A DNA stretch of 64,000 nt from Siphlonurus alternatus. Its lineage: Eukaryota > Arthropoda > Insecta > Ephemeroptera > Siphlonuridae. The translations under genes were made by a program, and so were the position numbers. Shown here one piece after another: positions 1 to 17,125 of the stretch (within the stretch, counting starts at the first letter, position 1; every line of letters begins with the position of its first letter). The stretch lies in NCBI GenBank assembly GCA_949825025.1, contig OX463786.1:14221309-14285308 (forward strand). The letters run 5' to 3'. Under the pieces are notes generated by a model that saw only the letters and a program-made list of their open reading frames with translations, had not been told where the DNA came from and did not search any database.

Positions 1-203
1 CATGATAATTCCAAAGGAAGTAGCCGGAAGTGTAAGATTACTGGTCTTCCTATTCATATTTCAACGTTACAATTTCACATATAGGTCACTACTTCTACTT
101 CAAACCACTCTGTAAAGTTTCAAAACTGAATCACAAACAGAAGAGTTGCAAACTTCACACTTCCGGCTACTTCCGGAAGGAATGTCAAATTAACTTGACT
201 ATA
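1..203. mobile_element. MITE family A copy 1 (cut by window edge)
   Basis: This is a non-autonomous DNA transposon with inverted ends built around the motif CTTCCGGCTACTTCCGG; the right end reads TTGACTATA. The family's complete copies are about 205 bp, begin TACAGTCAAATT and end AATTTGACTGTA, which suggests a Tc1/mariner-like element with a TA target duplication. The left end of this copy lies outside the window. Confidence 0.75.
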
Positions 204-574
204 TAAGTTAAGTAGAATATAATGTACTGCATGTACAGTACAGTCAATAGCAAATAAAATGAACCGACAATGGTCCTTTCTTGTCACGGTAAAAATTAAG
301 TTTAAATTCTCTACTTCTAGCTTATCACAGCTCTCTATGCATTTTTGCTTTATTAACGATGCTCGCTTGATTGGTGAGTGGGGGGCGGGGGCATCTTTTA
401 GAGTACGAACATTCTTAGAGAGTTATAATAAGGTAGAAGTAGGGAATTTAAACTTAATTTGTGACAACAAAGGAACATTGTTGGTTCATTTTATTTGCTA
501 TTGACTGTACACAGTGAATAACAAGAAATCCTTGTTGAATGTTTCAAAGTGAGGTACCTTACGAAACGTGAATC

Positions 575-2487
<1,913 letters not shown>

Positions 2488-5400
2488 GTTGTTGTTTACA
2501 TAATTTAAAGTTAAGTTAGTTAAAACATAAAGTGTACACTGTGTACTGTACAAATAAAATATCAATATTGACCAAAAATCTGCAATATCTCAACTGAACA
2601 TGCTATATAGCAGAAATAAAATATTTAAGTTCCACTAATATACCACTAATAATTTTGCTTTATATTATATCATTGCTAAATTTTAATTTTTATTATTTGT
2701 TTATATTTTTTTTTTTTAAATTAAGTTTCTTATGTACACCCTTGCGGACCAATGTGCATCATATATATGTGAATCATCATGGACCCTATCATGTAACTGG
2801 AAATGTATTTATTTATTACTTATTACACACATAAAGAACCTTGAGGTACATAGTGTTTACAATATTTTAGTGTTGCAATACCTTTAAAAATAAAAATTAA
2901 AACGTATTATCATCACTTTTATATTATTATAATTACAATCACACATTATAGTGTTATCTAGTCAGTTTACAATACCTGAGAAAAAGAATTAAAGAATTTG
3001 TAAAGAAACTTTGGAAGGCAACACTTCTTATGTAAATGGAATATATATATATATTTTTTTTTGTCACCAATTGATGTTTATGTTATTTTCAATATTTTGT
3101 GATTTTGCTGAATAAAAATTCGTGTTACTACTTTTATTAATTAAAAAATTATCAAGTTCACTACCCCTACAGACTTTGTGAAATGTTCACACACAGAGCA
3201 AAGCGTATACCTATTATATTTTTCAATTTTTTATTTTCTCAATTCATTAATATTTACATTATATTGTTATAATTTAACATTTAACATTATAATTTAATTT
3301 ATTTATATTTTTAAGTACAAAAACAACTTGAATTTCAAGAAAATGTAGTTTTTAAAAATTCATTACTATAATTATAAGTATTCTGTTCTTTATTTTTCAC
3401 AGATTAAGATTAAAAAATTACAGTAAAAAAAAATTTTTTTTTAATTTTTATTTTACATAATATTATTATATATATCTTACAAAATATGAATGTCCTTAAG
3501 GCTCATTTTCGAATATTATAAAACACGTGATAACAAGGTCAAGCAAGTTTGTTTGGAGGTCGAGGAAAGTCCCTCCATATTGTGACGTTCGGTGCAGAAA
3601 TCAGTTGAACTTGCCATGTGTAGCGAATAGGACGTGTGGACAACGTTAAGTAGGTAAGAAGTTGGTTTAATTAATTGTACAGTACGTGATAGATTTAATC
3701 GTATAAGAACTTAGGGAGTTGCAGTAGGAGTAAAATAGATTATATCCATAAATCTACAAAGCTCAAATGGCAGTTAAAAAAGAAATGCAAATAAATATCA
3801 TAGTAAAATTGGGTTTATAATTATTATTTTTGTCTACATAAATTTTAATTTTTTACATTATTTATACATTTTTGTTCGCTTTATTTTTATTGAATCAAAT
3901 TATGTTTAAAATTAAATATTTTAAAGATTATTTTTGTTATTAAGTATAGTAAATTTAAATAAATATTTTGTATTATTTCTATAAACATAATTGAATCGTT
4001 AATTAAGATTACACAAATTTGTTAATTGCAACTGATACAAATTCTTTGTTAAAATTTGATATAATCTGCAATAAATCGTTCCTGATTCAAATGGCATTAA
4101 TTAATTACTTATATAATGTATAGCATAGCAATATATAAATAAAAAATATGATATAAATTTCGAGATAAATAATATATAATAATTGTTCATCATCATTAAT
4201 CATGAAGGTGATTTTACAGTGTTCCCACCCTAAATGTGGGAGGTAGGAGAGATTTTCTAAATAATAGACTAGCTGTTATAACTGTTACGTAGAAAGATTT
4301 CATATTTTCTATCATAGAAAATTTTCCCGCCGGGGAACGATTAAGAGCAATAAAATTTACTTGTTGCAATTTTCCTTAATGCACAATTCTGATTTTCCTT
4401 GAAACGTGCATGAGTGCAAGGATATAATAACAATACATCGGTTGCATAAAACCAGTTCTCGGTCTATCTTACTGCGAGACGTCGAGTAGCAGCAAAAGTA
4501 TTGCCATTGACCTGATTACGTCATTGCATAATAAGCCTTGCAATTAACCTGCAAACAATTATCGTCATGTCCGTTAAAACAATAATAAATCTATTAAGTC
4601 AATCGTAAATACTTTATTATTGTACCAGATTATTATTTAATTATTTATAAAATTTTAAAATCAAACTAAATCTGCTTAATTTGTAATGAAACTTAAACAA
4701 CAAATATTTATTGATATACTCACATTTTTAATAAGATTGGAAATTTAAATTTGCAAAGTTCTTACTAATTAATAACAATTAAAATTGCATTTATAATGTT
4801 CTTCAAATATACATATCTAAATATAAGTATTAAATGGACTTTAATTCAGTATTCCTACGCTGCAAAATGTATTTATATTAAATTATTTGTTTATTTACTA
4901 AACACAAAAAGTTTGGATAGTAAATTAGACATGGAACATAAATAATTAACAAAAATGTAGTAAATTATATTACTATAAATTATATATATAATTATATATA
5001 TTAAATTATTGTATGATAAAAAATTCCTAAATGCGTTGTCTAAAAAAAAAAAAAAAAAGTATATATAATTTAAAATATTTAAATTGTCCAAAGGTGTCAT
5101 ACCTGAAATAAAAGAAAGCTGTAAAATGCAATTCAGAGGTACATCAGAACAACACGAACGTTAGCATAAATTGGATGTTGTCACCGTCTATTAAATATAA
5201 TTATTAAAATGTTATATAATTATTATAATATATATATTATTGTTCTGGTAGAGGTCTGCACGGGTTACATTTTTGAGGGCCTTTTTATTTAAATGCTTTG
5301 CAACCCATGATATTGACAAAAAAGTCGTTTTATATTTATTTTTGCTCAATTCTTTTTTCTCTTCTTTTTCTCACTTGGTAAAACAAGAAAAAAATACCAT

Positions 5401-5657
5401 TGAAAATTCAAGGAATAGTTAGGCCCAGCCCGTACAGAAATTGGCCTAGTCAACGCATGTACTATAAAAGATATTCAAAAAAAGAACTATATATTTGTTG
5501 AAGTTACATTAAGTTCCAGTAAATAAATTTTATGCTGTCCTGAGATATATGTTTAAAATTCATATTGTAATCTCTAACTTTTCGTCTTTTAAATTTGTTA
5601 TTATTAAAATTGATTATTTTATCATTATAATGGAGTATTAACCTCAAATTTTTATAC

Positions 5658-5932
5658 TGCAGAAATGGATAGAGGGTGCAAAGTTATATGCTACCCTGAT
5701 TTTTTTCAGATTTTTTAGAGCCCGGGAACTGTTTTTAAAAAATTATTGAAAGTTCTTTTTGTGACGTCACGAGACGCCGCTCCTTAAGAAAAAGATAGGA
5801 CTTGACGCCGCGTGACGTCACAAATAGGACTTTCAATAATTTTTTAAAAATACTTCCCGGGCTCTAAAAAATCGGAAAAAAATCAGGGTAGCATAACTTT
5901 GCACCCTCTATCCATTTATGCAATAAAAAAAA
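5658..5932. mobile_element. Fold-back element family D, copy 1
   Basis: A long hairpin starting AGAAATGGATAGAGGGTGC and ending GCACCCTCTATCCATTT, with arms of more than 100 bp. GTGACGTCAC lies near the centre of each arm. The small centre contains CCTTAAGAAAAAGATAGG. Related copies lie at 19.8, 23.8, 30.8 and 57.0 kb, and half copies elsewhere. Confidence 0.8.
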
Positions 5933-6039
5933 AATTGAGGACAATACTCCATTGAAGTTTAATTTCTGAATTATGAGTAGCATGCAGTTACATAATCATG
6001 TTTAAAATAACATTATTTTGTAAACAGCATGGCGGCTTG

Positions 6040-6155
6040 TAAGTGTAGAAGACTATCACTGCGCTTACATGAGTGTTTAATACGGATCCGTTGACGACGC
6101 CTCATAAAGAATAACATCCGTCTCGTATTAAACACTGTTATGTAAGCGTACTGTA
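6040..6155. repeat. Inverted repeat, family K
   Basis: CGCTTACATGAGTGTTTAATACGGATCCGTTGACGACG is mirrored imperfectly by CGTCTCGTATTAAACACTGTTATGTAAGCG. It is a diverged relative of the palindrome at 63796-63904; part of it recurs at 14560-14630. Confidence 0.6.
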
Positions 6156-6719
6156 TGCTGACTGCGTTGTATTTTTCTTTCTTTAATTTTGTATTAATAC
6201 TTGCGAAAATTTTAAACAACTGTATAATTTTATAATTAATTAGTGTAATTAATACTTTTGGTTGCTGCATATTGGACGCTTAAAGCCAATTAAAATTTTA
6301 ATAAATAAATTCTATAAATTTGAAATGAACTGGAAGAGAATAAAATCTATTTTATATTTTGTCCAGAATTAGCAGTAAGTTTTCTATGCTATTGTGTTAA
6401 TATTTTAACTTGGAAAATTTGCGCAAGAAAAGTTTAAAGTAGATTTTATTTCCCCTATACCCTATACTTATGTGAAATGGTAACGCTGAAATACGAATAG
6501 CAAGACCATATAACACCCTATAGTTTCATTATTTTTCTGGAATGAATACAATTTAAATTTAGCTGGTGTTAAGCAAATACTAGTTACTATGCAGATGCTA
6601 TACGTGATCAAGATCACGTACGCACATTGACCTATGGAGTTTACTTCATGTAAACATTAGTTATATAGATTAATCCATTGCGCGTTGTATTTAATTAGGT
6701 TCTCGTCGTATTTGTTATA

Positions 6720-6887
6720 TCCTCGGTGATTGGTTGACTATTTGCAACGAAGGATCTAATTGGCCGAAAACGAGCCGAATACTTACGAGCATCTCCGACC
6801 ATAATCTATATAAATTAATATGACGGCCAGTGTAGTTTTTTTGACGCTTTGATGGCTTTAATCTTACTAAAACTTTTACAATGGACG
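6720..6887 (+). promoter_or_regulatory. Probable promoter and first exon of cluster gene 2
   Basis: TGATTGGTTG (inverted CCAAT box) at about 6728 is followed by TATATAAA at 6807-6814. A short exon follows and ends ATGGACG|GTAAGC at 6887. This is a classical arrangement with transcription start expected near 6838. No transcript evidence was available. Confidence 0.5.
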
Positions 6888-9800
6888 GTAAGCTAGCTCA
6901 GCATAGAATAAAATCTAGACATTTTTTAGTGTCACAAATTCTTTAAAATATTAATTTGAGTATTGGTTTTAAAAATGTGTAGTCTTGTATTTTTTGTATA
7001 ATAAGTTCTTTGTGTGAAATTTTAATATTGCTATTAATATTTTAAAATTAGTCTTATATTATATTATATGGGCTTTATACAGTTATGTGCAATAATACTG
7101 GAACACTTGGTATCTATTTTTAAGTCGGAGTAGCCACCAAAAATTGTTTACTTAACACGGCAACGTTGTCTATTTTGTGTCCAGGTAGACTGGGAAGATA
7201 AGGTGACTGTGAGTCACCTTATCTGATTGTGAGCTCAAACAGTGTTGCCATTCAAGCGAGTGGACTGATACAGTGAAATTAATTTAAAAATTCCCTCCGC
7301 GGAAGTAGCAGGAAGTTTGAATCGGTTTGAATTTTGTAAAGTTTCGTTTTGTTTGTAATTTTGAAATTTTTCAGAAGGGTTTGCAGTATAGTAGTATATT
7401 ATGTATAACGTAGAAATACGAATAGGAAAGTCAGAAACTTTACATTTCCGGCTACTTCCGGAGAAATTATGACATAAATACAGTCAAATTAATTTTATAT
7501 TCTCGCCGGAAGTATAAAGTTTCAACTCTTCTGTTTGTAATTTAGTATTGAAAATTTACAGAGTTCTTTGAAATAGAAGTACTGATCTATGTGTGAAATT
7601 GTAACGCTGAAATATGAATAAGAAGGCCAGAAACCTTACACTTCTGGCTACTTCCGGAGGAAACATTACATAAATTTGACTGTACTTCAACACTACAGTA
7701 CAGTAGTGCATCAGTCTTATACTCCTTTTTTATTTTCAGATCTCAACATGACATTTTGCCTGAACCTCGCATACGCCTTGGATTTCTTTTTTCTACTACT
7801 TCTGATCTATCTCTACTGGTTCGAGTACCCTAAGGAGTACGAGATGTCAAATTCGGTGCCTTCTGCCATCCTGTTTTGTCTCTCGATGGTGTTGTTGATA
7901 TCCGTCTGCATCGCGAGGTATCACATCAGGAGAAGAGACATCATGGCAGCTGAGACTCAGGGTAGACTCGGGGATAGGGAGAGACAACATCTGGCTGAAG
8001 GAGGGATTTTGATTCAGGTGAGACGACAAAGATAATGTAAGATAGCCGTCTGTATTTATTTATATTTTACCATGAGCTTGGAGTTCGAGAAGGGTTAGTA
8101 TAGGGATAAGGGAGGGATGGTGAACACTGTCCAGCATTCACTGAGGTGAGACTGAGGGAACCGTGGAAACTCTCAGTCAGGACGGACACCTCTACTTGTT
8201 TTCAACGGACCAAAGTAATGTCCAAAGCCTGGGGAATCACACACAAGTGCATCACTGCACTGGGTGGAAAGCGAGAAGAATTTACCCCAGGGAGAGGGCA
8301 ACGTAATTTTTATTTTAAACGATCACCCATCCAAGTACTGACCAAACTCAAAAAAGTTGCTTGATTTCGGTGATCTATCGAGAACCGGTCAATGCACTGC
8401 ACCATGCTCAATCAGAAATAGGGTGTCGCGTTATATAATTAATTAAATAATAAAAATTAATATGTACTCTCATTTTTTTGTTTGTATGTTAAGAAAATTA
8501 AAACATATTTTGTATTATAGTGAAAAAGTATTGTTTAAAAAAAAAAAATGGCCATCGCATTTATTTTGCAATGTATGAGGGTTTTTAATTGTAAATTCGG
8601 ATAGAGGATCTCAAGATAATTATGTATTGTCAAATTTTTCCGTTTTTTTTTTTAATCCATTAAACACAACGTTACAAAACATTATATGACGTCATAACCA
8701 CGTAAATATTTAAAGCACGCACAGCTGCAGGTGTTACATGACTATTAAGTAACAAAGTCTTTCACCTTGATTATGAGTGTTACAAGAGTTTTAATTTTAT
8801 TATACAGTACCAGATTTAGTTCTCGAGTTAATACTAAAATTTGATGATACTAAAATTTGATATCCAATGTTACTTATTATTTCTAGGTTAATATTTACGC
8901 TTATGTTCAAACATCATCCTATTCATGTCCTTCACATTAATAAATGTATTTAAAATTTAAATTCAACATGTAACGTATTAGTTTTTTATTTGTATAATAT
9001 ATTCATTTAAATTCAATTCATGCACGTAAAATTTTCATTGCAGCTGGCACTATATATAAAGACTGTGTACTGGGCTTTGTAAAAAATTCTTGGTCACTAT
9101 ATGTGCAGTAAGTAAAGTAAATGTAAACTCCCTTAAATGCATCATGACATCAGACATGCATAATTGTAATGTTAAATATGCAAATATGCAATGACATTCT
9201 TACGTCAGCAGCGTCGGACATATAATTATTCTTGCCTACGTTTCAATTTTCAATATCATGCTGCTTTGCTGTAATTATGTACGTTTTTTATTATAATTAT
9301 CTTCTAATATTTATTTTATATTATAAACTAAAAATTATCTTAATTATTTACCTTAATAATTAATTATAATTACTGTCCAAATTTAAAAAAAGAAGGAACA
9401 TTTTTGTTCTTTTCGATTCACTAACGTTGATTAATTAATTAATTAATTAATTAATTAATTAATTAATTAATTAATTAATTAATTAATTAATTAATTAATT
9501 AATTAATTAATTAATTAATTAATTAATTAATTAATTAATTAATTAATTAATTAATTAATTTTTTATGTCAAATGAAACTCCAGATTTCAAAAATTAAACA
9601 TTTAAAACAAATACGTTTTATTTTTTAAATATGTTCAATTAATAAAAACAACTTTTATTTTTATAATTAATTTTATTTTTTGGTTTCAATGTTTTTAAAA
9701 TATATTTTAAATTTAATTTGACGAGAGAAAAAAAAAATATTATTAATTGTTGAAATAAAAAAGTTAATATGTCCTGCTCCATAAGTTAAAAATAAAAATT

Positions 9801-10784
9801 TGGTAAAACGGCTATTGATGATCACACAATGCTACATATATAGAGCATTTTGAATATATTTTTATATTTCTATAATAATATATGAATTGGTGACAGTACA
9901 TTGCAAACTAATAAAATAATCACCCACGCCACATTAAAATGTCAATTATTTTTGCTATTTACAAATAAGTAATGTGTGTGATTCTTACTATAGACCTATT
10001 ACCTACTAAATTTATAAATATTATTATATTTAAGGGAGGTGTAGCGCAGTGGGCTTGATCGGGTCTCGTCAGATCACCGAAGTCAAGCAACGCCGAGCGT
10101 GGTTAGTAGTTGTAGTAGTTGGACATTTTCAGCAAAAACTATGTTCCCACCCAGGGGTAAATCGTTGCGCTTTTCAACTATTATATGTAGTTTTCATGGC
10201 TTTGGACCTGCATTGCACTTCCAGTTCATTGACAAAAAGCTATAACGTTCATCCTGACTGAGGTTTCCACGTTTTTCTTACAATTGTTAGTCACAGACAA
10301 ATGCCGGCATGGATTGTAAGGCCGTGGTCGCCCATGTTCTGGAAGAGCTTGTGTGAAACGCAAGGTTTCGGAATGTTCAGAGTTTCAAATTTAGTGAGTA
10401 ATTAGTAGGTTAAATAGAAGTATACTCAATTAGGGCTTGATTAAAATAAATAACTATATTTGCTTGTTTCAATATGATTATGATAACATAATTTCCTCTT
10501 TGCAGCTATCCCAGATGACTTCAAGTCGTATAGGACCTCCTCTGGTACTAACGGTTGGGCCACCAAGAGAACCAAAATCTTCGATCGATTTTTCAGCACC
10601 ACCTCCATCGTACGATTCCGTCATGCGCAATGAATCTGCGCATACTGACAGTCCTCCACCTGTTGTGACGTACGACTTTATACGCAATGGATCTGCGTAT
10701 ACTGACAGTACACATGTGATGTGCGAAACTATCATGCGCAATGAATCTGCGCATCCTGATAGTCCACCTGTTGTGACGTCATGA
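6881..10784 (+). CDS. Two-segment membrane protein with repeated PPxY-type tail (cluster gene 2)
   Basis: Coding exons are 6881..6887 (short, inferred), 7740..8017 and 10506..10784, giving about 187 residues. If translation starts instead at ATG 7748, the protein has 182. The short first exon joins in frame as M-D-D-L-N-M. The second exon encodes two hydrophobic segments separated by a loop (YPKEYEMSNSVPS) and ends in a basic RRR helix. The third exon is a proline-rich tail with PPPSYDSV (PPxY), followed by three degenerate repeats of about 17-20 residues around MRNESAH-DSPP. The first part of the tail matches gene 1 at about 88% of bases, by my count of 13 differences in about 112. Introns carry tandem MITEs, 5S-derived SINEs and a (TTAA)n array. 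An upstream ATG at 6852 opens a 15-codon frame that ends over ATG 7748, so translation may be regulated. Function is unknown. Confidence 0.7.
7197..7223. repeat. Perfect short palindrome
   Basis: GATAAGGTGACT and AGTCACCTTATC flank a three-base centre. It could form a hairpin or be a symmetric protein site. It stands alone in the intron of gene 2. Confidence 0.6.
7276..7478. mobile_element. MITE family A copy 2
   Basis: It has the family's inner ends (CGGAAGTAGCAGGAAG and TTCCGGCTACTTCCGG) and adjoins a second copy directly, in tandem. The outer left end is degraded. Confidence 0.7.
7479..7684. mobile_element. MITE family A copy 3
   Basis: Full-length at about 205 bp, starting TACAGTCAAATTAATTT and ending AAATTTGACTGTA. 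It ends about 55 bases before the acceptor of the membrane exon of gene 2. Confidence 0.8.
8053..8415 (-). mobile_element. SINE with 5S rRNA-derived head (most complete copy)
   Basis: On the minus strand the head reads ACCGGTTCTCG.TAGATCACCGAAATCAAGCAAC and later GTCAGTACTTGGATGGGTGA. These are the recognisable internal promoter parts of 5S rRNA. The body (CCACCCAGTGCAGTGATGCAC, CTGACTGAGAGTTTCCACGG) and tail (CTCCAAGCTCATGG) recur at 44.0 and 48.5 kb. This is a SINE3-type element transcribed by RNA polymerase III. It lies in the second large intron of gene 2. Confidence 0.75.
9431..9562. repeat. (TTAA)n microsatellite
   Basis: About 33 perfect copies of a self-complementary four-base unit in the intron of gene 2. 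Confidence 0.95.
10033..10350 (+). mobile_element. SINE with 5S rRNA-derived head, internally rearranged
   Basis: The head TCTCGTCAGATCACCGAAGTC and AAGCAACGCCGAGCGTGGTTAGTAGTTG is close to 5S rRNA. A degraded body follows, with matches such as GGCTTTGGAC and CATCCTGACTGAGGTTTCCACG. The 3' tail is missing or unrelated. Confidence 0.65.
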
Positions 10785-11705
10785 CCCAGACTTACCAAAA
10801 ACAGCTGTGATGTAATTTAGTTGTAAATTTAGTGTTCATGCGTTTATGAATGCCATAAATTTATAAATACTCAATTCATTTTTTTCTTTACTTACGTTTA
10901 TTGAAATTGCAACAAATTATCACGTACTTATATTCCTAGTATAGTAGTTAGTATTATAGTGAAGTTATATGAGTTTTGACAACATATTTTTCGCAATTTC
11001 AAAGTTTTCTCTACGCAGCTAGAATGTTGAAAAAATGTATTTATATAGAGGCCTTATCAAACTGAACTACTCAACTAGTATATATTATAGTAGAATATTT
11101 AGACTATGAATATATAGCATTAACTATGTATATAAATTTCATGTACATAATTATATATGTAATTAGCTAATTAGTAATAAAAAGAAACATTATTTACAGT
11201 ACACTTTTGTTGTATTTTACTTATTACCCAAAAAATTATTTATATATTCGCACGATATATACGGGAATACCGGGGAATTTAATGTTTTCATTTTTGGTAG
11301 CACGGAGTTGCCCGAAGAGCTTCGGGATGTAGGCAGAAACCGCAGAAAACCCTAAAATCCTATGCTGTGCGTGTTAACATAACTCACAACAACTCTTTTC
11401 TCATAACAGTTTTGGTCGCCAAATATTTTTTTTTACTAGCATAAATGTTTGCCATTTATGAAAAAAAATCTACGAAAAATAATACGAATCGTCAGAAGAA
11501 ATTAATTTCGAGACCAACTTTAACACGTATTTGCTATGCCGCTGACAATTTTTTGCCTACACAATTATGACGTCATATTGTTTTGTGACGTATGGTGAAA
11601 GACCCGTATTATAATAATCCATATATAGTTTAATATTGTATTAAATTATACATAACACTTTATTTATTTTATTAGCGACTCAAGTGTATTTCTTAATTTC
11701 TTAAA

Positions 11706-11912
11706 TACAGTTAAATCTCATGATATTCCTTCCGGAAGTAGCCGGAAGTTTCTGGTCTTACTATTTATTTAAGCGTTACAATTACACACATAGGTCAGTA
11801 TTTATGCTACAAACCACTCTGTTAAGTTTCAAAACTGAATTACAAACAGAAGAGCTGCAAACTTCATACTTCCGGCTACTTGCGGAAAGAATATCAAATA
11901 AATTTGACTGTA
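11706..11912. mobile_element. MITE family A copy 4
   Basis: Full-length, starting TACAGTTAAATC and ending AAATTTGACTGTA, with inner CTTCCGGAAGTAGCCGGAAG and CTTCCGGCTACTTGCGG. Confidence 0.85.
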
Positions 11913-12241
11913 TATACTGTATATGCTCATATTGATATGTTATGTTGTTGACATATACTTTATTATTTGACCTTGATGATGCTACCTAGCTTAGTTAAAG
12001 TGTCAAGGTTATTTGAGATATTTTTTTTTCATAGCATTCAAATGGAATGTAATGTTAAAACATAGGAAAATGAGTCTTATTGACGAAAAAGGTAAATTTG
12101 TGTTAATTTTGATGTTTGGTCCCCCCGGCTTTTATGTTGCTCAGTGGACGGTGGGACGTGATAGAGGAGGCAGGGTATGGTGTAACCTGTGAACATGTGA
12201 GTGTAAAATACATAAATGCATGTTTTATAGAAAAGCTATAA

Positions 12242-12414
12242 TGGGTGCGATTCACGAAGAAGTTAGCCAGGTTTTTAACCACGTTTAATTTAACCACGTT
12301 TAATTAAATTAACTAGGTGGTTTAACATATGTGAAACAGGTATAGTTAAACGTAGTTTAAGCTAAACGTGGTTAGAAACTTGGCTAACTGCTTCGTGAAT
12401 CGCCATGGCACCCA
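12242..12414. mobile_element. MITE family B copy 2
   Basis: Palindromic element from GGGTGCGATTCACGAAG to CTTCGTGAATCGCC..GGCACCC, with the repeated ACGTTTAA / TTAAACGT core. Confidence 0.85.
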
Positions 12415-12420
12415 ATATTT

Positions 12421-12537
12421 ATAGTCTTATTCATTTAGGAATAACTTGATTGACGTCACGAACCTTTTCCTTTATCTTCCATTACAATATTAATAGGAGG
12501 GTCACGTGACGTCAAATTATTCCTAAATGAATACGAC
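12421..12537. repeat. Inverted repeat with TGACGTCA cores
   Basis: AGTCTTATTCATTTAGGAATAA with TTGACGTCACG is mirrored by CGTGACGTCAA with TTATTCCTAAATGAATACGAC. It abuts the family B copy and looks like another fold-back element. Confidence 0.6.
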
Positions 12538-13304
12538 TTTATTAATATTATAACATTTGGGTTGCATGTTTAATCGAGTCCATGCAGTATAGCTAATTAA
12601 TCCAACAAATATATACAAATAAGCAGACAAATTAAAAAAAAAATACATAAATCCATAATTTGTAACCGTCGATTAAGCAAAACATCAACAATCAAATTTA
12701 GCTGTCAATATATTTTTCTGCAATTTACTACTAACAAGTGTAAGTTCTGCTAACTGTAAGAAAAGATTTAACTGAATAATAACTCTTATTTACGAGTACT
12801 AGACTTCTTTTAAAAAGTAACTATATTTCTTGAAAGAATTATTGTTACATTAAATTTTTACTAAAAGAGTATTTTGATACATTGAACTGAAATATATTTT
12901 TTATATTAATAATTCTTACACAATTACTTTGTAAAATATCAATAAATTTTATATGTTGGTGCATATTATATAAGTTATACAGTATTTATAATATAGAAGA
13001 CAAAATTGTTAAACAAATTTACCCCCGCCCCCAAATTCGTGAAACATACATTCATTCGAAGTTCTAGAAACGTCAATATACAAATACTCTAATATAATAT
13101 GACGTTTAAAATAAATATTTTATCATATAATACAAATAAAATTCACTTAAAATTTTCGTCAATAAACCGATGACACGTACTGTATAACAGCCACTTACTA
13201 CAGTCCAATGGTCAACTAAATAATCCATAATTGAATCAAAGAATAAATAAATTCTCTTACAAAACTAAAATGTATACCCTTGTATATTTACTGTAGCCCC
13301 CAAC

Positions 13305-15861
<2,557 letters not shown>

Positions 15862-16908
15862 AGTATCGTCAACAGAATTTAATTGAAGTGTTCCATGTAT
15901 TTTTGTAATATTGTTAAACAATAATTATAATAATATTATATATTTTATAGATATAAAAAATATACCTATTTATACGTTTGGCTTTTTTACTTTCAACTGT
16001 TTTATTACATCTTTTCGTACATCACGATTTCGAGGATGTTAAAGACAACAAAAAATACCATGTGTTTACATATTCAAATATGGGTTAAAATTAACATGCA
16101 TATTGTCCATTATCATATTTTATTCTTCATTTTATATTTTAATTTCATAATTTTAATATTGAATAATAGTTCCAAATACTGTCACAAGATGACTCTATAA
16201 AATATTAATTAATTGTTCATGTTAGTAATTATTTTGACATTATTTAATGTCGATTTTTGTAATAAATGAGATCTAAATTTTAAATGATAAATATTATAGC
16301 GAGTGTGTGCTTGTGTACATCGTGTGTACTATTTTAATGTCTCCTAAATTGTTGTGTATTTAAATTTATATAACAAAAGTGTTTAAATTCAGTGCGAGAT
16401 CTCATGTTTATTTTTTTCGATTCAAATATAAATTATATATATAAAATATAAACAAGTGTTGATTTATAGAGACTATTAAAAATATTTTAAATATAAAAAC
16501 CCTAAAATTTTTAGTAGAAAAAAAAAAGTCCAATCAAATTTTCAGTGATAAAATTTAGTTTTAAAAATTTTTTGTACTAATAAAACGTTGTTTTTTTATC
16601 ATCCTGTAAAGTATGCAACCTGTTGAGCAGTACTGTATTGCGGGTTGATGTAGTGAAGGATGAAATACAGCTGCATTATACAATAAAGAGTGGCTTGTCA
16701 TTAAAAATATAAAAAAACATTGAAAAAAACTTCCTTTTTTTACACATATATTGCAATTCCTACAAAATATTAATTTATTTTATGAAATTCGTTCCATGTA
16801 GTAATTTTTTTACTTTAATTGTAGTATATATTATACTGTATATGCTTTAACATAAAATATCTCTTTATCTCTAAATAAAACTACATTGCATGCAAACACA
16901 ACATGCTA

Positions 16909-17114
16909 TATAGTCAAATTAATTTAATAATACCACAGGAAGTGTGAATTTTGTGGCTATTTTGTTTCTAATTCAATTTTGAAACTTAACAGATGAGTTT
17001 GCAGTGCAATTATTGACCTATGTGTGAACTTGCAACACTGAGATACGAATAGGAAGGCCAAAAATCCTACACTTCCGGTTATTTCCGGAGAGAATATAAT
17101 GTAAATTTGACTAT
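16909..17114. mobile_element. MITE family A copy 6, abutting gene 4
   Basis: TATAGTCAAATTAATTT to AAATTTGACTA. Its right end is only 11 bases before the ATG of gene 4, so it must supply the 5' UTR or splice signals of that gene. Confidence 0.8.
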
Positions 17115-17125
17115 GGTTCTCTACA

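Larger units (their letters stand above)
2490..6700. other. Gene-poor AT-rich stretch
   Basis: No convincing coding exon is seen between gene 1 and the promoter of gene 2. The stretch holds one fold-back element (5658-5932), an inverted repeat at about 6040-6150, and two weak promoter-like spots. One is at 3510-3653 (CACGTG followed by a possible non-coding exon with donor TAG|GTAAGA). The other is at about 4443 (GCATAAAACC). Both are uncertain. Confidence 0.5.

Noticed and set aside
10035..10110. Possible 5S rRNA gene
   Set aside because: Only the middle of 5S is present and it runs into SINE body sequence, so it is a retroposon head.
10478..10798. 106-codon minus-strand open frame
   Set aside because: It is antisense to the tail exon of gene 2, which has good splice sites and a paralogue.
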